From contig OY821751.1 in assembly GCA_963682055.1 (NCBI GenBank), positions 4,898,001 to 4,962,000 of the forward strand: a stretch of DNA of 64,000 bases, read 5' to 3'. Source of the stretch: Primula veris. Lineage: Eukaryota > Streptophyta > Magnoliopsida > Ericales > Primulaceae. Position 1 is the stretch's first letter. Each line of letters opens with the position of its first letter. Below are positions 25,401 through 34,423 of this stretch, piece after piece. The notes below the pieces were generated by a model that saw only the letters and a list, made by a program, of their open reading frames with translations, ran no database searches and was not told the DNA's origin. Both the position numbers and the translations under genes were made by a program.

Positions 25401-27177
25401 AGTTCTGGCAACTATCATAATGGAAAAGTTTGAAGGGAGCTCTACGAAATGACTACCATGATTATTCTCTTCAAAACAAAATCCTGACCAGTAATTGTTC
25501 CATAGGTATGACTAAAACATTTGAACATAATACAGAAAGAAACTTTTTTTCAGATACTACCAATAGGATGACAATCAATGGGACCATTTGCTACTAATTG
25601 GTATACGGATAAATTAAACCAGAATACAGAGTTCCACTCACACACACACAAACTGATACAAACTCACGGGGTTGAATTTAGTGTGTACAAAATACCCACT
25701 GTGTAGAAGAAAAATGGAACCATTAACTTAGCAACACAACAATTTTACAAGGAATTATAAAAAGACAACCATTTAGAAGGTAACGACAAAAATTACCTGT
25801 AGCAATTGGTAAGCATTTTCTATGTAGTATCATCTTGCTCCTCCTGTATATAAACAAGCACATCTTAAACAACTCTGTCAACATAAAACACATGTGGACA
25901 TCATTTCATCAACACACATGCAAAAAACTCTAAATAAAATTATGAAAAAAATTAGAAATCTACGATCTATGCATTACGAGAAAAGCTACTTTCACATACC
26001 CTTCTACAGATGGAGTGACATAAAGCAATGAATTATAAAGGTAAAAACAATGTTAATAAAGTTGGATGAGACCCTACACTTGATTATGTGGTTCAATACA
26101 GTAAAAGAATATTAACCCACGTTTGCCTAAGCACATATGAACACAAAATCATTATCAATACCCAAATTTCTGAAATTTAATATGAAAATTAAAAGACCAA
26201 GACCTATATTATACACAGGGCCAGTGATAGTGTGAGCTATAAAGGCCAGGTCGCTAAGGTGCTGATGACGAAACAAACACATGAAAAATCATTTTAAAAA
26301 AGTCAATAACAAATCAGTGTCATTTTGATAAGGTAAATAATGTTCCTTTCGCTGAGTTTGTTTATTTATTATGTTTGAAAGCAATATTTTTTCATGTTAC
26401 GATACTCGTTATAATTTTGTTTTTTAATGCAATTTGTCCGTTAATATTCTCATTTTTCTTCCATACAATGTTAAATAGGCGCTGAGATGACTAGACTGAG
26501 GTACGGAATTATAAGGACCGGCCCTGATTATACAGCAAAATAAAATAAGCCTATATTTGCAAAAGCACAGGCCTACACAAAAAATCATCAGTAAACAAAT
26601 ATCTGAAAGATAAATATGAAATTTAGAAAACTACGACCCATATATTACCTCCCAACAAAATAAAGAGAAACCCATGACTACATAAGCATAAGTGTACAGA
26701 AAAACATCATCAATATCCAAATTACTAAAATTCTAAACATGTAAAATAGAAAACAATTACCTATATATATAGAGAGAGAGATATCACTCTATACAGAAAA
26801 ATAAAACCAACACATGATTGCATAAGCACAAGTGTACAGAAAAACGTCGTCAATATCCAAATTACTGAAATTCTTCACATGAAAAATATAAAACAATTAC
26901 CTACAGTACATATATATTACTATATATAGCAAAGAAGCAAAATAAAACCAATCCATGATTACAGAAGCACATATGCACACAGAAACATCATCAATATCTA
27001 AAACACTGAAATTCTAAACACGAATGATAGAAAATAATTACCTATATATCATCATCATCAAATTATGCATTTATCCCAAAAATTTGGGGTCGGCACATGA
27101 AACAAAATGAGAAATCATCCTTTTTCACAACACTGATTTTTCCTCCTCCATATGGTTCTATCCAATGCTATAAAGAG

Positions 27178-27241
<64 letters not shown>

Positions 27242-27679
27242 ATAACTCTATATGGCAAAAATAAAACCAACCCATGATTTCAAAAGCACAAGTGTAAACA
27301 AAAACATCACAAATATCAAAATTACTGAAATCTTAAACATGAATAATAGAAAACAATTACCTATACATATTACTCAATAAGCAAAATAAAACCAACCCAT
27401 GTCTGCAAAAGCACAAGTGTAGACATAAACATCATCAATATCCAAATCACTCAAATTTCAAACATGAACAATTCAGACAATTATATATATATATATATAT
27501 CACTCTATACAGCAAAATAAAACCAACCCATGACTGCACAAGCACAAGTGTACACAAAAACACCATAAATATCCAAATTTTCGGAATAAAAAAAATACGA
27601 AAGAGCGAAAAAGGCGAGACCTTGTGAATTGGTTTTCTTTGTTTTGGGCAGAGTTTGAATTGAAAGGCATTGAAGGCAT
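19634..27679 (-). CDS. DEAH-box RNA helicase, RID1/DHX33-like, 12 exons
   Basis: ATP-dependent RNA helicase. The plant relative RID1 acts in the nucleus in pre-mRNA splicing, and DHX33-type animal relatives act on RNA. Exons (high to low): 27679-27621, 25843-25797, 25109-25029, 24905-24689, 24080-23681, 23589-23386, 23035-22875, 22130-21945, 21623-21392, 20709-20510, 20276-20142, 19817-19634. They total 2106 nt (701 residues) and stay in frame. Motifs: Walker A GETGSGKT (54-61), TQPRR (83-87), TDGLLLR (129-135), DEAH (152-155), SAS (219-221), GQEEI (284-288), TNIAETS (341-347), QRSGRAGR (388-395). The C-terminal helical and OB-fold parts end LAPHYF-like. The start MPSM and exon 2 resemble RID1 as I remember it. 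A low-complexity Asn/Gln insert lies at about 176-212. Intron 10 begins GC, not GT. The exon 9 donor could be 3 nt further (21389). No defect is seen. Confidence 0.92.
22354..22410. repeat. (CT)n(GT)n microsatellite in helicase intron 7
   Basis: About 11 CT units are followed by about 17 GT units, inside the intron between exons 7 and 8. A candidate polymorphic marker. Confidence 0.95.
26216..26526. mobile_element. hAT-type MITE, TSD ATTATACA
   Basis: It begins CAGGGCC and ends GGCCCTG, with an 8-bp duplication ATTATACA on each side (26208-26215 and 26527-26534). Both are diagnostic of hAT transposons. At 311 bp it has no transposase. It lies in intron 1 of the helicase gene, inside the minisatellite, so it arrived after the array formed. 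Confidence 0.88.
27062..27105. mobile_element. Fragment with plant SINE-like tail motif
   Basis: TTTGGGGTCGGCACATGAA resembles the GGGGTCGGCTACATG block common near the 3' end of plant tRNA-derived SINEs. No Pol III boxes are visible nearby, so it is at best a scrap. Confidence 0.3.
27179..27238. repeat. (TA)n microsatellite, ~30 units
   Basis: A pure TA run of about 58 bp in helicase intron 1, between two minisatellite copies. Confidence 0.95.
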
Positions 27680-27741
27680 CTTATTATTAAAGCTGCTTAT
27701 GTAATTCGATATTTTCTTATATGGGTTTTTGGCAAATTTAT

Positions 27742-27750
27742 TTAGGGTTT
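27742..27750 (-). promoter_or_regulatory. telo-box (AAACCCTAA) of helicase promoter
   Basis: AAACCCTAA on the minus strand lies 63 nt upstream of the helicase ATG. Telo-boxes near transcription starts are typical of plant genes for translation, ribosome biogenesis and RNA handling, which suits a housekeeping RNA helicase. No TATA box is evident. Confidence 0.55.
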
Positions 27751-29184
27751 TTGGTTGTGACAGAGAGAGGGATACTATAAAAAATTAAATAAATAAAACA
27801 GACATTAAGCAATTAGACAATTTTGTTTTAATGAAATGGCAAAAAGAAGCCCCCTGGTTATAAAATAATATCAAAAAAGTTTATGTTTTTTAATGTTAAG
27901 ATTGAAATTTTATTATAAGTGACAAATATAATGTTGGAGAAAAGTTAACAAATACTTCTTGGCTTCCTATTAAATTGTCCATAACTAGATTGTGTCGGTC
28001 AATAGTTACTATCAAAATTTTCGGTCTAAATTATAGATCACTTAATCACATAGTTTAAGTTTTAAATTATATGATTAATTTTTTTTAAAAATCGATAATT
28101 TTGATACAATTTATAAGTTCGATTAAAATTATATATAATTTCGTAAAATACAATTAAATGTGAACATACAGCCTAGTGTAATGTCATTTATATGTAATAC
28201 ACCCACTCAACTTTGGAGGAAAATCAATTGATATAAGCATTGACAACTTATTCATGTAACAAAAATTTATTTACAAAATTAGTATTACAAAAGCTTCTAA
28301 AAATAATTATTTGATATTCTCTCAATTTTCGGAAACGTTTCGAAAATCTTCTCTTAAATTTAGAAAAAAACATATGTTCTCGGTATCCGAAACAGGTCTT
28401 CACGAAAAATCGGAAACACGTAAGCAAACCTAAAGATAACTAGTGGTATTGTTAAAACAACGGGGAAAAAGTGTTTAACACCGGTTACTACTGACTTTTT
28501 TACTATTTTATTAACAAACATTTAACTTTTACTAATTTAGATCCACGCATATCTATTTTGATCCGATTTGAGGACTTGCGTTTAACTAAACGAAAGAATT
28601 GCAGTCACGTTATCTGAACTATGATATACTCAATGCAATTGCGTCAATCTTAGTCGAAAATAAATCTATAAATAGATACAATGAATACGATTTCGACGAT
28701 TTGTACTGTCAAAATCTTATTTCGACAAAAAATTATAAGTTGTAACTCAAATTAAACTTATGTTAAACCTTGAATAATATCCACAATACTTTAAAGTCCG
28801 GTTGTTAAAAAGTGTCACATATATATATGTGTCGTGTGTCACACATGTGTATGTTAACATTAACTCTACTTAAGTTTCACAATAAAAAATAATGAAATAA
28901 GCGGTTGTTTTTCGTTTAACGTAATAGTGAGTCAAACCAAATTGTCTTATCAACCGATTAAATGTCTTGTTAAATTTACAAAAACTTATTCCTAAATTTA
29001 ACAACATCAGATTTAATCGGTTCACTAACAAGAAACAATACTATTTTAAATGAAAATTTAATTATTAGCTACTAACAATTAGATGTAAAGTGACATAAAT
29101 AGAAGTATTTTTTAAGTACAAAACTAAACAGGTTTTTCCGTTAAAAATGGAGTGTAGTAAAACACTACACACATACTTACACAT
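27751..29184. other. Intergenic, 5' flank of helicase gene
   Basis: AT-rich, without supported genes or terminal repeats. Confidence 0.4.
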
Positions 29185-29260
29185 CTCGATATATATACAC
29201 ATATATATGTATGTATATATATGTATATGTATGTATATATATGTATATGTATATGTACTT
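29185..29260. repeat. (TATG)/(TA) microsatellite
   Basis: Interrupted TATG/TATA repeats lead directly into the conserved ACTTGTTGTGA...GGACTTTTTAG motif that also follows three later TATG arrays. Confidence 0.85.
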
Positions 29261-29496
29261 GTTGTGACTTGTGAATTAGACTTTTTAGAAGGATTTAATT
29301 ACCGGTTGTTACAGGATATTGCACTAAATTAAGCTGAATCACAAAAAGTTTAAGCTCTGTCAAAAAGGCCAAATTTTTTAGTTTCTAAAATGACAAGACC
29401 AATTCCTCACATGGTTGGATTTTGGGCTACGCCTAATAGATACGGGACTACAGCCTCAAAAAAACGTTTATTTTATAAATCTTGTTTGGCAAAATA

Positions 29497-29497
29497 T

Positions 29498-29543
<46 letters not shown>
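29497..29543. repeat. (TA)n microsatellite
   Basis: A perfect TA run of about 23 units. Confidence 0.95.
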
Positions 29544-29548
<5 letters not shown>

Positions 29549-30713
29549 TTACATTTGTCTAATCAATAGTTATTTGTGGGCGATTGGTTGGTTTCATTAC
29601 TAAAGAGTCAAGTCAACCCGTGTTTGAATATTTACGGTGACAATATTTTGTATTTTTATTTCATTATAAATTTAGTACACCGGGAACCCTTTAATTTTAT
29701 GTAAAGTTCTATGTGGTCTCCTATATTAAAAAAACAGGTAAGGATCTGATTTGTTGAATAGATAACATATTTGGTCCATGATTTCATTTTAAAAAAATTA
29801 TAGTATAATTTTAGTTCGAATGCGAAGTTTGTAAAATTTTTGCTTTGTATTATTGATTTTTTTTTAAATGTGCTCAACTTATTGCATATAATATTTTCTA
29901 ACTTAATATTTTACCATTTATTAATTATATCTTACAAGTTTTATTTAAGTAGCTTCTTTTTTTTACGGCGAAAAAAAAGCTTCATTTTTAAGGTGGCCTA
30001 AGGCCCCCAAAACTCTGAAAACGGAATCCCCCCTCCCTATCTCTCTCTCTACAAGCGGAAAAGCGAGCTTTTTAAAGTTTTTTAAAATCTTTGAATTAAG
30101 TTTTTATCGAGTTTTGAATTGAGCATTTTCACTAAGAAGCGAACTTATTAAAACAGAGATATGAAATTTGTATTTTTGTATCCATTTGAATTTTGAGAAA
30201 GTTAATGTCACACGCGCGCCCACACACACACACCAGGGCCAGATCAAAATAACCATCTTCGTTTTCACTTTCTTCACGTTAATACTGTGTTTATTTATGT
30301 ATGTGTGTGTGTATATGTTGTTTGATGTGTATATGAAACATGGTTTTGAAAAACGAAAACTTAGCAAAAGCGTTTTTAAAAGAGCTACGCTAAAAACGTA
30401 CAAAAAATGTACGTTTTTTGCAGTCTAAAAGGTGGTTTTGAATCGAACTTTTCACAAAGAGCGAACTTTTTAAAACAGAAATATGAAATGTGAAAAAACA
30501 CTAATTTTGGTAAATAGGAATAACTGAAACGCTAATCTGGGGTAAATAGGAAGGACTGATATACAATATTTATGTATACTAGCAGACGGGACCCATGCGA
30601 TAGGTGGTCCAAACCGTGGATTTGAGTTATGGAAATAATGAAACCCAATTAACAGTGGCATTAGCTTGATAAATTACTTCCAAAAATTAGGTTGTGTATT
30701 TCATCGAACAGTT
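29544..30713. other. Intergenic, no gene supported
   Basis: AT-rich sequence with a palindromic hairpin near 30396-30420 (ACGTACAAAAAATGTACGTT). Short frames here have no family resemblance. Confidence 0.4.
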
Positions 30714-31065
30714 GCGTATGTATGTATATGTAGTTGTGATACACTCATACATATTGGACTCCCACTTGACCCTTGCAACATCTTCGAGGTCCCCTGATCC
30801 CTTTCTCTCTCTCTGTATATATATAAATATGTATGTATGTTTATGTAGTTGTGGTGAATTGGACTTTTTTAGAAGGATTTCTGTAGGGACGGAACCAGAA
30901 AATTTAAGGGGGAGGGACTGAAATGCATGTATGTACAATGTTAGAAAACCAATCGGACATGACCGACTCAGATTTTTTTCCGACTAATGGTTAGTCGGAT
31001 CATTTTTTTTCCAATGGTTTTTTCCCAAAATTTATTGGAAAATATTTTTCTCCAATGTTTTTATA

Positions 31066-31205
31066 TACTCCAAGGCATAATGGTTAAATTTTAGACTTAC
31101 AAACCCTAAGATTATGGATTCGATTCCTATATGTGTCAATATCTTAGTTTTTTTTAGAATGGTTGGGGTACTTGTGTCTTTTTTGAGACCGTAAGGATGA
31201 AAGGG
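31066..31205 (+). mobile_element. Possible tRNA-derived SINE
   Basis: AGGCATAATGG resembles Pol III box A. GGATTCGATTCC, 39 bp on, resembles box B. About 90 bp of unrelated tail follows. Terminal poly(A) and target duplications are not clear. Confidence 0.35.
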
Positions 31206-31528
31206 AACCATTTTCTTAATTGCATGTACCATTATGAATGTATGTATGTATGTTTACGTAATTGTTGTGAATTGGACTTTTCAGAAATTTTTATGTAGGG
31301 ACGGAACCAGAATATTGAGGGAAGAACTAAAACCATAATTTTTTGTAACTAGCGGGATTGAAACGCTAATTTTTGGACGTTTTAATCAGAATGTGTAGGG
31401 AAAAAATTACCATGTATTTATATACTGGTTGTTAATTGTTATAATAGATGTTGCTAGACGAGGTCTTTCCTATCTCTCTATATGTATGTATGTATGTATA
31501 TGTACTTGTTGTGAATTGGACTTTTTAG

Positions 31529-31652
31529 ATTTTTTTTATAATCATAAATCCTCTTTTGGAGGTAAACCTACTTCGCAGGCGTCAGAATTCGAACCCTGGT
31601 GGTGAGCATGGCATACTCGGCTACCAACCACTTGGACTAACTAGTCTTGCTC
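31529..31652 (-). mobile_element. tRNA-derived SINE, TSD GGACTTTTTAG
   Basis: On the minus strand it starts GAGCAAGACTAG. It has box A (TAGTCCAAGTGG), box B (GGGTTCGAATTC) 30-40 bp further, and a short body ending in an A-rich tail (ATTATAAAAAAA). An 11-bp duplication GGACTTTTTAG flanks it (31518-31528 and 31653-31663). At 124 bp it is a compact plant SINE. It landed inside the fourth copy of the TATG-associated motif. Confidence 0.85.
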
Positions 31653-31663
31653 GGACTTTTTAG

Positions 31664-32517
31664 CTTGATTGGCATAATAGTGTATTTATTCAACTATAAG
31701 GTCCAAAGAGTATATCTTTCGTAGAAGGATCCGTGTATTTGTGTTGTGCATTACGTATGAATCCTGGTTACGCCACTTTTTACACACAGTATCATTAGGT
31801 ATCAAGCCACTGGCCGGTGCAAGCTTGAGATGAATGCCATATTTCATATCGAGCCGTTTGTATGCCTTTTGCCAGAGGAATCAGTCTTGGGAAATCATAA
31901 ATGATATGAATAGGCAAGGTTAAATATTATATTGAATAGTATGGGCTAAACTTAGATTTAAGAGAATATACTAATGTAATGCACATAAAGGATAGAGGTT
32001 TAACTTCTTTTACACAAAGGTACATATATCAATGTTTATTGCTACTTCAGTGATTCCATTGTTGTATCATTAGGTACTGTAGTTTGTGAAGAGTTGTCTT
32101 ATCCAGTTATCTTATGGTATTCTTTAGGATACATATTTCCATGTCCATGCTTATAGATTTGAGCTGTGTTATATATAGTGTTATATGGGTCTGTTAAATA
32201 GGGTCTCTATTGTCTATTTGTGAAGAATTTATGCTCTTGTCTATATAGTTATTCTTAAAAGAATTTATGACATGGACCCCCTAAACCGAGAAACACTAAT
32301 GTGAAACCGGTGAATTATAATTAAGTATGTGCCAACTAATAGAATTTTTAATTTTTAATTAGTTTTAGTCAGCTATTTTTAGATTAATTAATGTGTTGAG
32401 TTTTTGGTGTATGACGCATCCTAAATCATAGTGCACTGGATGTACGACAGTGCTACTCTCCTCAACTCCCGTAGTATTGAACGTAACATTCTTCTAAATT
32501 CTCAAACTGCCCTAGTT
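31664..32517. other. Intergenic, no gene supported
   Basis: Non-coding stretch between the SINE and the Copia target site. No terminal repeats or family motifs seen. Confidence 0.4.
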
Positions 32518-32921
32518 GGGTTTGTTGGAAAAACATGTGAAAACATGGGTGTTTCCGAATGGTCACTGGACCAACTTCGAGTCATTATTTCGTGTAACAG
32601 CGCTGAGTTGTTTATACCGTAATCAACGTGGTTGAGTAGCCCGTGTGACGAGCTTCGTAACGGTATATCACATGACCTATTCGGAGAATGGGTGTGAATA
32701 CAAATTGGCTTCAAAGTTGGTACCTCGGAAGCTCAAATCTGGAAAAACGAAATGGTTAATGAGAAAAACCATTTAGTATAATCCCATATTGGAAGATTAA
32801 GAGTTAATCTTACAATATATATACCATACCAACCCATGTAGTTATTAAACTAACATGTCCACATACACCTAAGAGTATTAGTGTGTACCACACACGCGCG
32901 CTCGCTCGTGTCTCGTGTCTC

Positions 32922-33052
32922 GGGTCTCGGGTCTCGGGTCTCGGGTCTCGGGCTCGGGCACGGGCACGGGCACGGGCACGGGCGTGGGCTTGGGCTTGGG
33001 CTTGGGATTTGGGATTTGGGATTTGGGGAATGTCTCGGGTCTTGGGTCTTGG
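32922..33052 (+). repeat. G-run minisatellite (G-quadruplex potential)
   Basis: About 20 GGG runs sit 3-4 bases apart on the sense strand, as TCTCGGG, CACGGG, CTTGGG and ATTTGGG sub-arrays. The tract ends about 180 bp upstream of the TATA box. The 3' LTR counterpart (about 39686-39888) has about 30 runs, which explains the 73-bp LTR length difference. Confidence 0.9.
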
Positions 33053-33234
33053 GTCCAAACCCGAATAGGGAGTTTTGTATAAAATACAAAAGGAGTCCCT
33101 AGAGTTTCCAGCAAGAGAAACGTCAGCAATGAATGAGAGTAAATGCTGCGGTTTCAGAATTGATTGAGCGGATTCTGGGGGTGTAACTCCCAGAATTAAA
33201 GACCAACATTTATGGTTGCGGTTTCAGTAGAGCC

Positions 33235-33242
33235 TATAAAAG
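33235..33242 (+). promoter_or_regulatory. TATA box of Copia LTR
   Basis: TATAAAAG in GC-flanked context, repeated at 40066-40073 in the 3' LTR. Transcription would start about 30 bp downstream, making the following 800 bp of LTR transcribed leader. Confidence 0.75.
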
Positions 33243-33649
33243 GCAGCCATCCCCCTCTCATTTCAGTACACCTTCATACACACAACTCACAGCATAAGCA
33301 TACACTTAGTGAGAGAGAACCGCACCACCAACAGCTCGACCTGTGGTTCGGTGCCGGTTTCCATACGAGCCACTCTGAGATAGAAGTTGTACCTTGGGAA
33401 CAAAGTCCCGAAACCAGAAACCTCTAAAGGTGGTTCGGGAAATATTGTTTAAGGGAAACTGCTCAGCAGTTGCCTCTTCTTTTAATTTCTGTTATTTACT
33501 TTTCAGTCCTTTATTATTCTGTCCATTTAATTTCAGTACTGTTTCCTTTTTGTATTTACTTTCCAGTACCTTTAGTTTCTGTAATTTACATTTCAGTCTT
33601 TCCTATTCTGTAATTTACTTTCCTGTAATTTAATTTCCAGTATTTACAT

Positions 33650-33940
33650 AACAGTCCGGGCAGTTTATTTAATAACAGTCCGGGCAGTTTTTTATTCGTT
33701 AAAACCAGTCCAGTTTGTTTTATTTACAAAAACCAGTCCGGCAGTTTTTTATTTGTTAAAACCAGTCCGGCAGTTTGTTTAAAACCAGTCCGGCAGTTTT
33801 TTATTTGTTAAAACAGTCCGGCAGTTTGTTTAAAACAGTCCGGCAGTTTCTTTTTCTTGTTAAAACAGTCCGGCAGTTTGTTTTATTTACAAAACAGTCC
33901 GGCAGTTTTTATTTGTTGAAACCAGTCCAGCAGTTTAATT
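33650..33940 (+). repeat. CAGTCCGGCAGTTT tandem units in LTR leader
   Basis: About eleven units with core CAGTCCGG(G)CAGTTT alternate with T/A-rich spacers of 10-25 bp, downstream of the TATA box and therefore in the transcript. The block is identical in the 3' LTR (about 40482-40770). A packaging or structural RNA role is possible but not shown. Confidence 0.85.
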
Positions 33941-34423
33941 TTATTCTGTACGAGTCAGGAATTGTAATTCATATTCCAATTGTGAGAAATAAAGTGTTAT
34001 TTCCATTGCGTTCCTGTCTTTTATATTATTGTCCTTTTCTTTATCGTATTCGAAATAGTACCAAAACCAACAATCTTAAACAATAGCATTTTTTGGTTTT
34101 TCTATTTTCGAAATAAGAAAGGACTTTTCTTTTTTTTATTTTATTGTTGTTGACGTCTCGGTTTTTATTCTCGCAAAATCATTGCTAGTTTACTAGAAAT
34201 TGAAATTTGCACATAGAATAAATCCGAATTGGTTTTAATCTTTTTATTCTAGAATACTATAAAGAATTCTTAGTGAAATCAAAAGTGATTTGATTTTCAC
34301 GCTAGAATCTCTTTCTCTGGTTTTTATTCTTTTGAAGCAATCTAATTAAGTTATAATTAGTATTTGCGATAAAGAATTTAGTTTTCTTGCGAGAAACTAA
34401 ACGGTTTTATATTGTCATTTCAG

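Larger units (their letters stand above)
26085..27600. repeat. ~130-bp minisatellite filling helicase intron 1
   Basis: Eight diverged copies start near 26085, 26537, 26665, 26800, 26935, 27255, 27380 and 27510. Shared blocks are AAAATAAAACCAACCCATGA, AAGCACAAGTGTACA, CATCAATATCCAAATTACTG and AACAATTACCTATATAT. A hAT-type MITE splits copies 1 and 2, and a SINE-like scrap plus (TA)n split copies 5 and 6. The last copy ends about 20 bp before the exon 1 donor. Confidence 0.85.
29253..31530. repeat. Dispersed motif next to TATG arrays (four copies)
   Basis: A ~45-bp block, consensus TGTAGTTGTTGTGAATTGGA followed by CTTTTTAGAAGGATTT, occurs at 29253-29296, 30845-30880, 31258-31290 and 31498-31530. 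Each time it is immediately 3' of a TATG/TGTA tetranucleotide array. Copies two and three also share GTAGGGACGGAACCAGAA further downstream. The array plus tail behaves as one repeated unit, perhaps the end of a non-autonomous element. Confidence 0.7.
32523..34072 (+). repeat. 5' LTR of Copia element
   Basis: This 1550-bp LTR contains, in order, a G-run minisatellite, a TATA box, and a leader with repeated CAGTCCGGCAGTTT units. It is followed directly by ATCTTAAACAATAG, which has no TGG start as expected for a tRNA 3'-end primer site. Confidence 0.93.

Noticed and set aside
30396..30420. Small palindrome as a terminator or microRNA hairpin
   Set aside because: Arms are under 12 bp with almost no loop, too short for a plant microRNA precursor.
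32810..33130. Six overlapping frames through the G-run tract (also 39568-39960)
   Set aside because: Open in several frames on both strands because a short repeat lacks stop codons; products are pure dipeptide and tripeptide repeats.
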